Shown here in pieces: positions 9,895-19,777 of a DNA stretch of 64,000 nucleotides (its first letter is position 1; each line of letters starts with the position of its first letter). The DNA is from Sphingomonas sp. Leaf22. GTDB taxonomy: Bacteria > Pseudomonadota > Alphaproteobacteria > Sphingomonadales > Sphingomonadaceae. The notes below the pieces were generated by a model, which saw only the letters and a program-made list of their open reading frames with translations, had not been told where the DNA came from and did not search any database. Made by a program: the position numbers and the translations under genes. Location: the NCBI RefSeq assembly GCF_001421715.1, contig NZ_LMKP01000012.1, forward strand, positions 352,501 to 416,500, in the 5' to 3' direction.

Positions 9895-10256
9895 GGGGTT
9901 GATGGTGCGATCGGGCTGTAATTCCTCCCCGGCACGGGGAGGGGGACCAGCGTAGCTGGTGGAGGGGGCGGGCGCGGAACGCTTCCGTCCCGTTGGCGGA
10001 CAGCCCCCTCCGCCATGCTATGCATGGTCCCCCTCCCCGTGCCTGGAGGATCGGGGGCTCGTTCGTTGCAGGGGCCATCGGTTCCACGACGACCTCTGGG
10101 CGCAGTGCTCGACTGGACGGGTTTGCTCGACAAAGGGCCGACGCGGGAGTGAATCCCGCGTCGTCGGTCGTTGCGATGGCGACGCCGGCCGGCCGTCGCT
10201 TTGTGCGCTTGGGGCTTTGCCCCTTGCGCACCGTTCAGCAGCTTGCGCTGCTTCGC
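9895..10256. other. Gap between secreted protein and etfA: repeat plus hairpins
   Basis: Contains family A copy 3 and then about 200 bp with two hairpins: GACGCGGGA/TCCCGCGTC at 10140-10162, and an interrupted stem at 10206-10230. On the minus strand these lie beyond the etfA stop and may help end that transcript, though neither has a clear T-run. No coding frame is convincing. Confidence 0.55.
9923..10051. repeat. Family A palindromic element, copy 3
   Basis: About 129 bp with outer arms CTCCCCGGCACGGGGAGG and GGTCCCCCTCCCCGTGCCTGG, and inner arms GGTGGAGGGGG and CCCCCTCC. The right outer arm has diverged by one base. Confidence 0.83.
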
Positions 10257-11186
10257 TCAAAGCTTGGCAGTCAGCTCCGGCACCAGCGTGAAAAGATCCC
10301 CGACCAGCCCGACATCGGCGACCTGAAAGATCGGTGCGTCCTCGTCCTTGTTGATCGCGACGATGACCTTCGAATCCTTCATCCCCGCCAGATGCTGGAT
10401 CGCGCCCGAAATGCCGACCGCGATATAGACTTCCGGCGCGACGATCTTGCCGGTCTGGCCGACCTGATAGTCGTTGGGCGCATAGCCGGCATCGACCGCC
10501 GCACGCGATGCGCCGACGGCGGCGTTGAGCTTGTCGGCGAGCGGATCGATCAGCGCATGGAATTGCTCTTCCGATCCCAGCGCGCGACCGCCGGAGACGA
10601 TGATCTTGGCGCTGGTCAGTTCGGGTCGTTCCGACGCGGCGATTTCCGCACCGACGAATTTGGACACGCCCTTGTCACCGGTCGAGGTAACCGCCTCGAC
10701 GATGGCCGATCCGCCGGTCGCTTCCGCCTTGTCGAACGCCGTGCCGCGTACCGTCAGCACCAGCTTGGGATCGCTGGTCTTCACCGTCGCGATCGCGTTG
10801 CCGGCGTAGATCGGGCGGGTGAAGCTGTCCGGCCCCTCGACCGACAGGATTTCGCTGATCTGCATCACGTCGAGCAGCGCGGCGACACGCGGCGCGATGT
10901 TCTTGCCCGTCGTCGTCGCGGTCGCGACGAACGCATCGTGGCTGCCCATCAGGTCGACGACCAGCGGTGCGACATTCTCGGCAAGATTGTGGGCAAAGGC
11001 GGCGTCGTCGGCGACCAGCACCCGGGCGACGCCGGCGATCTGCGCAGCGGCCTGTGCGACGGCATCGACGCCTTGCCCTGCGACCAGTGCCTCGACCTCG
11101 CCCAGCTTGGCGGCGGCGGTGACGGCGGCATAGGTCGCGTCCTTCACCACCTGTCCGTCATGTTCGACCCAAACCAGCGTCTTCAT
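10257..11186 (-). CDS. etfA: Electron transfer flavoprotein alpha subunit
   Basis: FAD-binding large subunit of the electron transfer flavoprotein, which moves electrons from acyl-CoA and other dehydrogenases to ETF:quinone oxidoreductase. The 309-aa product starts [12 protein letters not shown] and carries the C-terminal FAD domain motifs [54 protein letters not shown] and [20 protein letters not shown]. Its ATG overlaps the etfB stop by the ATGA arrangement, so the two are one operon. Confidence 0.96.
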   Translation of the reverse strand: MKTLVWVEHDGQVVKDATYAAVTAAAKLGEVEALVAGQGVDAVAQAAAQIAGVARVLVADDAAFAHNLAENVAPLVVDLMGSHDAFVATATTTGKNIAPRVAALLDVMQISEILSVEGPDSFTRPIYAGNAIATVKTSDPKLVLTVRGTAFDKAEATGGSAIVEAVTSTGDKGVSKFVGAEIAASERPELTSAKIIVSGGRALGSEEQFHALIDPLADKLNAAVGASRAAVDAGYAPNDYQVGQTGKIVAPEVYIAVGISGAIQHLAGMKDSKVIVAINKDEDAPIFQVADVGLVGDLFTLVPELTAKL

Positions 11187-11932
11187 GCGACCACTCCCAG
11201 CGTCTTCAACTTGCCGACCAGTTCGTCGACATCGGCGACCTTGACCCCGGCCTGCCGCTTCGACGGCTCCTCGACCTTCACCATGGTCAGGCGCGGGCTG
11301 ACATCGACGCCGAAATCCGCCGCCGTCTTGGCCGCAAGCGGCTTCGACTTTGCCTTCATGATGTTGGGCAGCGACGCATAGCGCGGCTCGTTCAGGCGCA
11401 GGTCGGTGGTGACGATCGCCGGCAGGTTGAGCGCGACCGTCTCCAGCCCGCCATCGACCTCACGCGTGACGTTGACCGTCTCGCCCGACACCTCGACCTT
11501 GCTGGCGAAGGTGCCCTGCGGGTAGCCGGTCAGCGCCGCCAGCATCTGGCCGGTCTGGTTGTTGTCGTCGTCGATCGCCTGCTTGCCGAGGATCACCAGG
11601 CCGGGCTGTTCCTCGTCCACGATCGCCTTCAGCAGCTTGGCGACGACCAGCGGCTCGACCTTCGCGTCGGTGACGACATGGATCGCACGGTCGGCGCCCA
11701 TCGCCAACGCGGTGCGCAGCGTGTCCTTCGCCTTTTCCTCGCCGATCGAGACGACGACGATCTCGGTCGCCACGCCCTTTTCCTTGCACCGGATCGCTTC
11801 CTCGACCGCGATCTCGTCGAACGGGTTCATGCTCATCTTGACGTTGGCGAGGTCGACCCCGCTTCCGTCGGCTTTCACACGGGGCTTCACATTGTAATCA
11901 AGCACACGCTTGACCGGCACCAGCACCTTCAT
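11183..11932 (-). CDS. etfB: Electron transfer flavoprotein beta subunit
   Basis: Small, AMP-binding subunit of ETF. The 249-aa protein begins [20 protein letters not shown] and shows the family segments [41 protein letters not shown] and [22 protein letters not shown] 11932 has GAGGGAG 5 nt upstream; a GTG two codons earlier is less well placed. It is cotranscribed with etfA downstream. Confidence 0.95.
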   Translation of the reverse strand: MKVLVPVKRVLDYNVKPRVKADGSGVDLANVKMSMNPFDEIAVEEAIRCKEKGVATEIVVVSIGEEKAKDTLRTALAMGADRAIHVVTDAKVEPLVVAKLLKAIVDEEQPGLVILGKQAIDDDNNQTGQMLAALTGYPQGTFASKVEVSGETVNVTREVDGGLETVALNLPAIVTTDLRLNEPRYASLPNIMKAKSKPLAAKTAADFGVDVSPRLTMVKVEEPSKRQAGVKVADVDELVGKLKTLGVVA

Positions 11933-12079
11933 GGGCACTCCCTCTCAAAACGTCTTGCGCGGTGGCATCGCGCGTTTCTGTGGCGGTTTTGCGTGGGTTT
12001 CGCAAGTCCGGTATGGAAACGCCGGGACGCCGTAGCGGCAGGCGGCGACCCTAGACCGAATCACCTTGCCTCCCCAACG

Positions 12080-12110
12080 AAAAAGGGCCCGGACGTTTCC
12101 GCCCGGACCC
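12080..12110 (-). terminator. Intrinsic terminator of the sucC unit
   Basis: On the minus strand an 11-bp stem (GGGTCCGGGCG pairing with CGTCCGGGCCC, two G-T wobbles) with a GAAA tetraloop runs directly into TTTTT. It ends the sucC/34-aa ORF transcript, upstream of the etfB promoter region. Confidence 0.9.
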
Positions 12111-12131
12111 CATTTCCGCCGGGTCCAGCAC

Positions 12132-12236
12132 TTACAGCAGCCGGACCAGAACCATCACGACCAAGGCACCGGCCGCTGTCCCCTTGGCAAACGACCATGC
12201 CAGTCGCGTGTCGCCGGGTGCGCGCCGGACCGCCAT
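12132..12236 (-). CDS. 34-aa membrane-anchored ORF downstream of sucC
   Basis: A small ORF starting ATG GCG GTC CGG only 3 nt after the sucC stop and ending 22 bp before the sucC terminator. The product is a basic head ([14 protein letters not shown]) followed by one hydrophobic helix ([16 protein letters not shown]). Position within the sucC transcript and the positive-inside layout favour a real small membrane protein. There is no separate strong ribosome site, so it would depend on coupling to sucC. Function unknown. Confidence 0.5.
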   Translation of the reverse strand: MAVRRAPGDTRLAWSFAKGTAAGALVVMVLVRLL

Positions 12237-12239
12237 GGA

Positions 12240-13439
12240 TCAGGCGGCCTTCTGCACTTCCGCGACGATCTTCTTGGCGGCATCGCCCAGATCGTTGGCC
12301 GGCACGATCGCCAGACCCGAATTGGCGAGGATGTCCTTGCCGGCCTGCACGTTCGTCCCTTCGAGACGAACGACCAGCGGCACCGACAGGTTCACTTCCT
12401 TCGCGGCAGCGACGATGCCCTCCGCGATGATGTCGCACTTCATGATCCCGCCGAAAATGTTGACGAGGATGCCCTTCACCGCCGGATCGGCGAGAATGAT
12501 CTTGAACGCGGCGGTGACCTTTTCCTTGTTCGCGCCGCCGCCGACGTCGAGGAAGTTGGCCGGGAACATGCCGTTCAGCTTGATGATGTCCATCGTCGCC
12601 ATGGCAAGGCCGGCACCGTTGACCATGCAGCCGATATCGCCGTCGAGCTTGATGTAGGCGAGGTCGTACTTCGACGCCTCCAGCTCCATCGCGTCTTCTT
12701 CGGTGGTGTCGCGCAGTTCCATCAGGTCCTTGTGACGGAACATGGCGTTGCCGTCGAAGGCGACCTTGGCATCGAGCACGACCAGCTGGCCTTCCTCGGT
12801 GACGGCGAGCGGGTTGATTTCGATCTGCTCGGCATCGGTGCCGAGGAACGCGTCGTACAGCTTCGACGCGACGCTGGCGGCCTGCTTGGCGAGGTCGCCC
12901 TTCAGTTCGAGCGCGGCGGCGATGGCGCGGCCATGGTGCGGCATGAAGCCGGTCGCGGAATCGATGTCGATCGAATGGATCTTCTCGGGCGTGTCATGGG
13001 CGACCGCTTCGATATCCATGCCGCCTTCGGTGCTGGCGACCATCGACACGCGGCCGGTGGCGCGGTTGACGAGCAGCGCGAGGTAGAATTCCTTGGCGAT
13101 GTTCGCGCCGTCGGTCACGTACAGGCGGTTGACCTGCTTGCCCGCGTCGCCGGTCTGGATCGTGACCAGCGTGTTGCCGAGCATGTCGGTCGCGTGCGCG
13201 CGTACTTCGTCGAGGTTCCAGGCGAGGCGGACGCCCCCCTTGGCATCCGGGCCGAGTTCGACAAACTTGCCCTTGCCACGGCCACCGGCGTGGATCTGCG
13301 ACTTGACGACATAGAGCGGCCCGGGGAGCTTGCCGGCGGCTTCGACGGCTTCGTCGACGGTCATCGCCGAGAAGCCGGCGGGCACGGGCACGCCGAACTT
13401 CGCGAGCAGTTCCTTGGCCTGATATTCGTGAATGTTCAT
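12240..13439 (-). CDS. sucC: Succinate-CoA ligase (ADP-forming) beta subunit
   Basis: TCA-cycle enzyme subunit forming ATP from succinyl-CoA. The 399-aa product begins [22 protein letters not shown] and carries the ATP-grasp fold with the conserved [38 protein letters not shown] and [17 protein letters not shown] segments. ATG 13439 is chosen by homology, with GAAGGC upstream. sucD is not adjacent; instead a 34-aa ORF and a terminator follow, so the alpha subunit must be elsewhere. Confidence 0.96.
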   Translation of the reverse strand: MNIHEYQAKELLAKFGVPVPAGFSAMTVDEAVEAAGKLPGPLYVVKSQIHAGGRGKGKFVELGPDAKGGVRLAWNLDEVRAHATDMLGNTLVTIQTGDAGKQVNRLYVTDGANIAKEFYLALLVNRATGRVSMVASTEGGMDIEAVAHDTPEKIHSIDIDSATGFMPHHGRAIAAALELKGDLAKQAASVASKLYDAFLGTDAEQIEINPLAVTEEGQLVVLDAKVAFDGNAMFRHKDLMELRDTTEEDAMELEASKYDLAYIKLDGDIGCMVNGAGLAMATMDIIKLNGMFPANFLDVGGGANKEKVTAAFKIILADPAVKGILVNIFGGIMKCDIIAEGIVAAAKEVNLSVPLVVRLEGTNVQAGKDILANSGLAIVPANDLGDAAKKIVAEVQKAA

Positions 13440-13561
13440 GGATTCGCCTTCCGCCTCTCGGGTGGGTGTCTGGTAAGTTGGCAAAGTTGCCACGCCTAAA
13501 GCACATGCCGACCGCCGAATCCAGTGGTAAACTGGCTTAATGCAATTGCGTCGCAGGTGCT

Positions 13562-13870
13562 TTATCGGAGACCGGTCACGCAGAGCGCCGCCGAACTGCC
13601 GGTTACCGCAAGGATTTCGGGATCGCCGAGCGCCCGCACCCGCCGCAGAAACGCCGGCAGGTCGTCGGCGTCGCGCGCGGCGGGCAGGTCGGACAGCCGC
13701 AACAATCGGGCGAGGCCGAGCCGGTCGACCATGTGCCGCGCCATGCAGGCCAACAGCGACCGCGACAGTCCCGCACCCTGCAACCCGCTACGCAACCGCG
13801 CCTCGGGCACGGCGCAGCCGGCGAGTGCGAGGGTCAGGAGGAACGGGACGGGAAGGCGTCGCAATGTCAT
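13562..13870 (-). CDS. Small putative lipoprotein
   Basis: A 102-aa protein with a lipoprotein signal peptide: [19 protein letters not shown], where LAGC is a lipobox with the lipidated Cys at residue 19. The mature part ([39 protein letters not shown]) is helical, Arg/Leu-rich, with no known motif. The start region overlaps the divergent start at 13864 by 7 bp. Function unknown. Confidence 0.65.
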   Translation of the reverse strand: MTLRRLPVPFLLTLALAGCAVPEARLRSGLQGAGLSRSLLACMARHMVDRLGLARLLRLSDLPAARDADDLPAFLRRVRALGDPEILAVTGSSAALCVTGLR

Positions 13871-14058
13871 CGCCGAGCCGCTATAGCCGCTGGATGCACT
13901 GGGCAATCGCCATCCCGATCGTCGTCGCGCCCATGGCCGTCATGGCCGTCATGGCGGGGTTCGCGGCACGGGTCGCCTGTCCCGCGGATCGCCCACCGAT
14001 GCGTCGGCGGGTCCGCGTGGCGACCGCGCCGTTCTGCGAGCGGGGCGACCACCGATGA
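13864..14058 (+). CDS. 64-aa putative membrane protein
   Basis: Short frame starting [37 protein letters not shown], one predicted membrane helix, then a basic tail. Its TGA overlaps the ATG of the next gene (ATGA at 14055), which argues for translation. The start overlaps the divergent lipoprotein start on the other strand, so one of the two starts may be wrong. The N terminus vaguely recalls the first helix of cytochrome b561-type proteins, but nothing else of that family is present. Confidence 0.5.
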   Translation: MSSPSRYSRWMHWAIAIPIVVAPMAVMAVMAGFAARVACPADRPPMRRRVRVATAPFCERGDHR

Positions 14059-14444
14059 CGCCGGAAGGCTGGCAGGCCCGGGCGCTGTCATGGGCGCTGG
14101 CGATCTTTGCCACGCTGGCGATGGTCGGCGCGGTCGCGACCATGTCGACCGATGGCGGAACGTCGCGTCCCGGCGCGGAAGTTGACACCGGCGACGTGCA
14201 GCGGGTCGATCCGCGCACCGGCGTGCCGATGCCGCCGCTGCCGCCGGCCCCGTTCACCACCGGCGCGCCGCGGGTCGAAACGCCGCAGAGCATCGCGATC
14301 GCCCGGCAGGCCGATGCCACCCGCGCCGTTGCGCGCTGGCTGGAGGTGCTGACCTATGCGGTGCTGGCGCTGGTCGCGGTGATGGCGGTCGGAGTGCTGG
14401 CGCTGTTCCGCATCGCGCAGAAGCTGGGCGAGCGGCGCGACTGA
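14055..14444 (+). CDS. Hypothetical two-helix membrane protein
   Basis: A 129-aa protein with hydrophobic helices near residues 8-28 (ARALSWALAIFATLAMVGAVATM) and 95-117 (LEVLTYAVLALVAVMAVGVLALF), joined by a Pro-rich linker (MPPLPPAPFTTGAPR) probably in the periplasm. It is coupled to the upstream 64-aa ORF by ATGA and lies 4 bp before the TauE/SafE gene, so the three may form one unit. No family recognised. Confidence 0.6.
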   Translation: MTPEGWQARALSWALAIFATLAMVGAVATMSTDGGTSRPGAEVDTGDVQRVDPRTGVPMPPLPPAPFTTGAPRVETPQSIAIARQADATRAVARWLEVLTYAVLALVAVMAVGVLALFRIAQKLGERRD

Positions 14445-14448
14445 CCGC

Positions 14449-15195
14449 ATGATCGACGATCCGTTCTTCTATGCGCTGGCGGTGCCGGCGGTGCTGATGC
14501 TGGGGCTGGCCAAGGGCGGCTTTTCGGGGATGGGGGCATTGTCGCTGCCGATGCTGGCACTGGCGGTCGATCCGGTGCGCGCGGCGGCAATCCTGTTGCC
14601 GATCCTGATCGTGCAGGACGTCGTCGGCATCTGGGCGTTCCGGCGGACGATCGACTGGCAGGTGATCGCATGGATGCTGCCGGGCGCGGGGATCGGCATC
14701 CTGCTGGGCTATGGCTTTGCGAGCGCGGTGCAACCTTCGGCGGTGCTGGCGGTGGTCGGGGGGATTTCGATCGCGTTCGGGCTGTGGCGGCTATGGACCG
14801 AACGCAGCGGGATGCCGGTCGCGCGGCAGTCGCCGGGCTGGGTCGGCACGACGTTCGGCGTGGCATCGGGGTTCACCAGCCAGATCGCCCATGCCGGGCA
14901 GCCGCCGTTCCAGCTATGGGTGTTGCCGCGTCAGCTTCCCCGCGACGTGCTGGTGGGCACGACCGCGCTGTTCTTCGGCGCGGTCAATTGGCTGAAGGTG
15001 CCGGCCTATCTGGCGCTGGGGCAGTTCACGGCGGCGAATCTGGCGACGTCGGCGGTGCTGTTGCCGGTGGCGATCGCGGCGACCATTGCCGGGGTGTGGC
15101 TGGTGCGGCGGGTGTCGGCGAAGCGGTTCTATACCGCGATTTATGTGCTGATGATCGCGGTGGGGGTGAAGTTGGTATGGGATGGGGTGATGTGA
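14449..15195 (+). CDS. TauE/SafE family sulfite/anion exporter
   Basis: Predicted permease of 248 aa with seven or eight membrane segments. The family repeats are visible: AKGGFSGMGALSLPMLAL near the N terminus and GFTSQIAHAGQPPFQLW in the second half. Members export sulfite, sulfoacetate or related organosulfur anions; the substrate here cannot be read from sequence. It starts 4 bp after the two-helix protein gene. Confidence 0.85.
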   Translation: MIDDPFFYALAVPAVLMLGLAKGGFSGMGALSLPMLALAVDPVRAAAILLPILIVQDVVGIWAFRRTIDWQVIAWMLPGAGIGILLGYGFASAVQPSAVLAVVGGISIAFGLWRLWTERSGMPVARQSPGWVGTTFGVASGFTSQIAHAGQPPFQLWVLPRQLPRDVLVGTTALFFGAVNWLKVPAYLALGQFTAANLATSAVLLPVAIAATIAGVWLVRRVSAKRFYTAIYVLMIAVGVKLVWDGVM

Positions 15196-15240
15196 CCGCC
15201 CAGAGGCTGTTTGAAAACTCGCGGTAGAGCGAGTTTTGCC

Positions 15241-15325
15241 GGCGGTGCCAGCCCGCTCCCCCATCCCACCACCCAGGTCATTATACCTGCATGGGTGGTG
15301 GGGTGGGGGAGCGGGCCGGCACCGC
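15241..15325. repeat. Family D palindrome, copy 1
   Basis: Near-perfect 85-bp palindrome between convergent genes, with arms GGTGCCAGCCCGCTCCCCCA and its complement around a short AT-containing centre. A second copy lies at 49624-49704. It could form a long hairpin terminating both convergent transcripts. Confidence 0.85.
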
Positions 15326-15344
15326 AAAAATGCGCACAGCGCAT

Positions 15345-15836
15345 TCAGGCGGGCAGGGTTGAAACCGTGCGCCAACGCGCGACGCCCACCAGCAGCCGTG
15401 CCATCACCGCCGCCCCCGCCGCGATGCCGATCGCGGTGGCGAGCACCGCCTGCGCCGGAACGACCGCCGCCCATGCGCCGCAGGCGAAGCGGACGACGAA
15501 TACGCCGAGATAGAGGATCAGCGGCAACGGCGACCCCGGCTGGCGGACCCGCCCGCCCGGCAACCGCTGCCCGCGCGGATCGGGCAGGAACGCACCGCTT
15601 GCCGCCCCCAGCGCAGCACCGCCTGCCCAGGCCGCCAGTGCAGGCAGGATCCCGACCTGATGGGCGAAGGCCGCGACCCCGATCACGCTCCACAACAGGA
15701 AGGCGATGGACGGAAGCAGCGCGACCGCGACCGGCACCTCGCGCGTCCGCAACCGCCGCACGCCGAGGAACACGAGGCCCGCCAGCAGGGCATAGACCCA
15801 TGTCGGTGCCCCGGTTGCGATCTGACTGGCATGCAT
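15345..15836 (-). CDS. Multi-pass membrane protein (DUF6622-like)
   Basis: A 163-aa integral membrane protein with about five hydrophobic segments. The N-terminal GAPTWVYALLAGLVFLGVRRLRTREVPVAVALLPS recalls the uncharacterised DUF6622 family (TPLWV...LRxR pattern). ATG 15836 with AAGGAA upstream is preferred over the more distal in-frame Met. Convergent with the TauE/SafE gene across the family D palindrome. Function unknown. Confidence 0.65.
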   Translation of the reverse strand: MHASQIATGAPTWVYALLAGLVFLGVRRLRTREVPVAVALLPSIAFLLWSVIGVAAFAHQVGILPALAAWAGGAALGAASGAFLPDPRGQRLPGGRVRQPGSPLPLILYLGVFVVRFACGAWAAVVPAQAVLATAIGIAAGAAVMARLLVGVARWRTVSTLPA

Positions 15837-15920
15837 GACCTGGTTCCTTCCCCCAAAGGATGATGCCGCCATGCTAGAGCATCACGACCGGCTGACAAGG
15901 CGCGCCCGGAGCGAAACGCC

Positions 15921-16856
15921 TCAGTCGAACAGGCTCGATACCGACGATTCATCCGCGATGCGCCGGATCGCTTCGGCGAGCAGCGGCGCGATGGTCAGGT
16001 GGCGGATCTTCTTGCCCTGTGCGATCACGTCGTGGTTGCCGATCGAATCGGTGATGACCAGTTCCTCGAGCGCCGACGCCTCGACCCGCGCCACCGCACC
16101 GCCCGACAGGACGCCGTGGGTGCAATAGGCGACGACGCCGACCGCGCCCGCCTGTTTGAGGGCGGCGGCGGCGTTGCACAGCGTGCCGGCCGAATCGACG
16201 ATATCGTCGATCAGGACGCAGAAACGGCCCTCGACATCGCCGATGATGTTCATGACCTCCGATTCGCCGGCCCGCTCGCGACGCTTGTCGACGATGGCGA
16301 GGGGGGCGTTGTGGAGGCGCTTGGCGAGGCTGCGCGCGCGGACCACGCCGCCGACGTCGGGCGACACGACCATCAGGTTATGCTCGCCAAAGCGGGTCTT
16401 GATATCCTCCGACATCACCGGCGCGGCATAGAGATTGTCGGTCGGGATATCGAAGAAGCCCTGAATCTGTCCGGCGTGCAGGTCGACGCACAGCACGCGG
16501 TCGGCACCGGCTTCGGTAATGATGTTCGCGACCAGCTTCGCCGAGATCGGGGTGCGGGGGCCGGGCTTCCGGTCCTGCCGCGCATAGCCGAAATAGGGGA
16601 GGACGGCGGTGATGCGACGCGCCGACGCGCGTTTCAGCGCGTCGATCATGATGAGCATTTCCATGAGGTTGTCGTTGACCGGATAGCTGGTCGACTGGAC
16701 AACGAACACGTCCTCGCCACGCACATTCTCCAGCACCTCGACGAAGATTTCCTCGTCGGCGAAGCGGCGCACGCTGGCCGTGGTCAGCGGAATCTCCAGA
16801 TAGTCCGCGATCGCGGTCGACAGGGGAAGGTTGGAATTGCCCGCCAGCAGCTTCAT
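15921..16856 (-). CDS. prs: Ribose-phosphate pyrophosphokinase
   Basis: Makes PRPP from ribose 5-phosphate and ATP for nucleotide, His and Trp synthesis. The 311-aa protein starts [20 protein letters not shown] and shows [10 protein letters not shown], the ATP-binding [38 protein letters not shown], the flexible-loop [12 protein letters not shown] and the PRPP motif [21 protein letters not shown] 16856 fits homology; 22 codons upstream are not conserved in type. Confidence 0.96.
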   Translation of the reverse strand: MKLLAGNSNLPLSTAIADYLEIPLTTASVRRFADEEIFVEVLENVRGEDVFVVQSTSYPVNDNLMEMLIMIDALKRASARRITAVLPYFGYARQDRKPGPRTPISAKLVANIITEAGADRVLCVDLHAGQIQGFFDIPTDNLYAAPVMSEDIKTRFGEHNLMVVSPDVGGVVRARSLAKRLHNAPLAIVDKRRERAGESEVMNIIGDVEGRFCVLIDDIVDSAGTLCNAAAALKQAGAVGVVAYCTHGVLSGGAVARVEASALEELVITDSIGNHDVIAQGKKIRHLTIAPLLAEAIRRIADESSVSSLFD

Positions 16857-16942
16857 GGGTGCGCCCGTATCGATGAAAAGATGGGTGCGCCATAGAGGCC
16901 GCGGACGAATTGTGAAAGCCATGTGACGCGAAGGGATGAGCG

Positions 16943-17470
16943 ATGGTCGAAGTGACGTTCACGCCGACGGCCGAGGATTATGTCGCGGTACAGAAGGCGA
17001 TGTTCGCGCGACAGTTGCGATCACGCCGGTTCTTCGGGCGGACAGCGCTGTTGCTAGGCGTCGTGGTGCTGGGCATATTCCTTCTGCTGCTGACGACGGG
17101 GGATCCGCCGTTGGTGGCGCTGGTGATCGCCGTCGGAGGCGCTGCGAGCGGTGCGGTCGGACTGGCGGCATGTATCGGCGTCAATCGCCTGCTGCTGCCG
17201 CGCCGGTCGCGACGGCTGTTCGTGCAGCAAAAAACGCTACATCACGAGCATCGCACGATATTCGATGCGACCGGGTTCCGCCAGCAGAGCGTCCGGGCGG
17301 ATATCGCGCTGCCATGGGGCGAGTTGCTCCATTGGCATCTCGGGCGCGAGGTGTTGCTGCTCTATGGCAACGACCTGCTCGCCTATTTCATCCCGCGGCG
17401 TGCGTTCGATGCGGGCCAGTTGGCGCAGGTGGAGGCGATACTGACCGATGCAGGGCTGCCGCGCCGCTGA
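16943..17470 (+). CDS. YcxB-like membrane protein
   Basis: A 175-aa protein with two adjacent hydrophobic helices (residues about 35-50 and 55-78) and a C-terminal cytoplasmic domain: [51 protein letters not shown]. This matches the YcxB-like architecture, in which the C-terminal domain resembles a small beta-rich PH-like fold. Function unknown. It lies between the divergent prs and gltX. Confidence 0.75.
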   Translation: MVEVTFTPTAEDYVAVQKAMFARQLRSRRFFGRTALLLGVVVLGIFLLLLTTGDPPLVALVIAVGGAASGAVGLAACIGVNRLLLPRRSRRLFVQQKTLHHEHRTIFDATGFRQQSVRADIALPWGELLHWHLGREVLLLYGNDLLAYFIPRRAFDAGQLAQVEAILTDAGLPRR

Positions 17471-17510
17471 TGCGGTTGCCGCGGCCACGCCCGCTCCCTA
17501 AACGGCGGGC

Positions 17511-18830
17511 ATGACCGTGACCCGTTTCGCTCCCAGCCCGACCGGCTTTCTGCATATCGGCAATCTGCGCACCGCGCTCCACAACTGGATGTTCGCGAAG
17601 CAGCGGGGCGGGCGGTTCCTGCTGCGGATCGACGACACCGATGGCGCGCGCAGCGAGGAGCGGTTCGTCGAGGCGATCCGGCGCGATCTGGCGTGGCTGG
17701 GGCTGGTGCCCGATGGCGAGGAACGGCAGTCGGCGCGGTTCGACCGGTATGAGGCGGTGTTCGCCGACATGGTCGCGACCGGGCGCATCTATCCTGCCTA
17801 TGAGACGCCCGAAGAGCTGGATTTGCGGCGCAAGATTTTGGCGGGGCGGGGGCTGCCGCCGGTCTATGATCGCGCCGCGCTGAAACTGACCGACGCGGAT
17901 CGGGCGCGGCTGGAGGATGAGGGGCGGCGACCGCACTGGCGGTTCCGGCTGGAAGCCGAGCCGATCGCGTGGGACGACATGGTGCGGGGGCCGCAGACGT
18001 TCGACGGGGCGCTGCTGTCCGATCCGGTGGTGCGGCGGGCCGACGGGTCGTGGCTGTATCTGTTGCCGTCGGTGATCGACGATGCCGATATGGGCGTGAC
18101 CCATGTCGTGCGTGGCGAGGATCATGTCTCCAATACGGCCACGCAAATGCAGATGTTCTCCGCGATGGGGGCAGTGCCGCCGGCGTTTGCCCATGAGGCG
18201 TTGCTGGTCGGGAACGAGGGCAAGCTGTCGAAGCGGCTGGGGTCGCTGGGCGTCGAGCATTTCCGGGAGCAGGGTATTGAGCCGGAGGCGGTGGTGGCGC
18301 TGCTCGCACGGCTGGGGACCAGCGATCCCGTAGAGGCGGTGATCGATCCGGCACCGTTGATCGCGGCGTTCGATTTCGGCCGGTTCGGGCGTGCGCCGGC
18401 GCGGTTCGACGAGGGCGAGCTGGCGCAGGTGAATGCGCGGATCGTGCATCAGCTGCCGTTCGAACGGGTCGAGGGCGCGTTGCCAGAGGGAATGGATGCG
18501 GCGGCGTGGGACGCAGTGCGCGGCAATATCGCGCGAGTCGACGAGGCGGGCGATTGGTGGCGGGTGGTCACCGGGCCGGTCGACCCGGTGCCGGTCGCGC
18601 CGGAGGATCGCGCGTTTCTGGACCGGGCGGCCGAGGTCGCGGCGGGGCTGGACTGGACCGATCCATGGGGCCAGCTGACCGCCGCGCTGAAGACCGAGAC
18701 CGGGCGCAAGGGCAAGGCGTTGTTCCTGCCGTTGCGCCGCGCGCTGACGGGTATTGATCATGGGCCGGACATGGCGACGCTGCTGCCGCTGATCGGGCGG
18801 GCGCGCGCGGTCGATCGGCTGCGCCGCTGA
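17511..18830 (+). CDS. gltX: Glutamate-tRNA ligase
   Basis: Class I aminoacyl-tRNA synthetase charging tRNA-Glu. The 439-aa protein has the HIGH-type motif at residues 15-18 in PSPTGFLHIGNLRTAL, RIDDTDGARSEERF, the tRNA-acceptor segment HVVRGEDHVSNTATQMQ and the KMSKS-type motif GKLSKRLGSL. Length is at the short end of bacterial GluRS, as in the second GluRS common in alphaproteobacteria. Whether it charges Glu or Gln tRNA preferentially cannot be read here. Confidence 0.95.
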   Translation: MTVTRFAPSPTGFLHIGNLRTALHNWMFAKQRGGRFLLRIDDTDGARSEERFVEAIRRDLAWLGLVPDGEERQSARFDRYEAVFADMVATGRIYPAYETPEELDLRRKILAGRGLPPVYDRAALKLTDADRARLEDEGRRPHWRFRLEAEPIAWDDMVRGPQTFDGALLSDPVVRRADGSWLYLLPSVIDDADMGVTHVVRGEDHVSNTATQMQMFSAMGAVPPAFAHEALLVGNEGKLSKRLGSLGVEHFREQGIEPEAVVALLARLGTSDPVEAVIDPAPLIAAFDFGRFGRAPARFDEGELAQVNARIVHQLPFERVEGALPEGMDAAAWDAVRGNIARVDEAGDWWRVVTGPVDPVPVAPEDRAFLDRAAEVAAGLDWTDPWGQLTAALKTETGRKGKALFLPLRRALTGIDHGPDMATLLPLIGRARAVDRLRR

Positions 18831-18921
18831 CGCGCACGTCAGCTTTACAGATCCTTCGTGAGGGTATCTCATCGCACGGGCCGAGTGGACGGCAGGAGAT
18901 ACGAATCGAAGGGACGGTGGC

Positions 18922-19596
18922 ATGGCATATGAGGGACAACGTGGCCTGAGCCCGGTGGGCTTGGGTATTGCGATTGCGATCAACGGCGGCTTGCTGGCGC
19001 TGGCGATGATGACGGCGACGACGGTCCTGCGCGGGCCGGTCGACCATCCGTTCGAGGCCACCGCCATCCCGATCGATCCGCCACCGCCGCCGATCCCGGA
19101 CGAGGTAAAGCCGGTCGAGTGGGTCATCGACGATCCCGCCCCCGTGCCGCTGCCCGTCGTGCCGCCCGCGCCCTATCCGGTGACCGGCCCGACGATCGAA
19201 AGCACCGAGGTCATTCCGCCGGCTCCGCCGACGCCGCTATCGCTGCCGACGACGCCAAGTGGGGCCGGAACAGGCGGGCCGGTGACGGTCGCCACGCCGC
19301 TGCCGGTGCTGGTGTCGGCCAGCGTCGATCCGCGCTATCGCGCCGATTTCCAGCCCGATTATCCCGCATTCGAACGCAATATCGGCCGTGACGGCGTGGT
19401 GGTCGTCCGCGTGCTGGTCGGCGGCGACGGGCGGGTGCGCGCGATCGAGCCGGTGCGCGCCACCAGCGACGCGTTCTTCGAAGCCACGAAGAAGCGCGCG
19501 CTGTCGAAATGGCGCTTCCGTCCCGCGACCCGCGACGGGGTGGCGGTCGAAAGCTGGCGCGAGATGACGGTGCGCTTCACGATGCAGGATGGCTGA
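18922..19596 (+). CDS. TonB-family energy transducer
   Basis: A 224-aa protein with one N-terminal membrane helix (GLGIAIAINGGLLALAMMTATTVL), a long Pro-rich periplasmic spacer (PPPPPIPDEVKPVEW onward) and a C-terminal TonB domain with YPAFERNIGRDGVVVVRVLVGGDGRV, ALSKWRFRPATRDGVAVESW. It would couple ExbBD energy to outer-membrane receptors; no exbB/exbD or receptor is adjacent. The last part VRFTMQDG is a usual end. Confidence 0.9.
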   Translation: MAYEGQRGLSPVGLGIAIAINGGLLALAMMTATTVLRGPVDHPFEATAIPIDPPPPPIPDEVKPVEWVIDDPAPVPLPVVPPAPYPVTGPTIESTEVIPPAPPTPLSLPTTPSGAGTGGPVTVATPLPVLVSASVDPRYRADFQPDYPAFERNIGRDGVVVVRVLVGGDGRVRAIEPVRATSDAFFEATKKRALSKWRFRPATRDGVAVESWREMTVRFTMQDG

Positions 19597-19777
19597 GCGT
19601 TTGCCGATGCTTCGCCGGTAGAGGAAGAAGGTGGTTCACGCGGAGGCGCGGAGGGGTTGCGATCGCCCCGGCGTCTCCCGTGTCAGCGGCCTCCATCGAC
19701 CTGTCCCCGGGCGGTAAGGTCTTCCGACCGCGCAGGGGGCTGGCGGTGGGCGGCGGGTGCGCCTATCTCTGGCGGCG

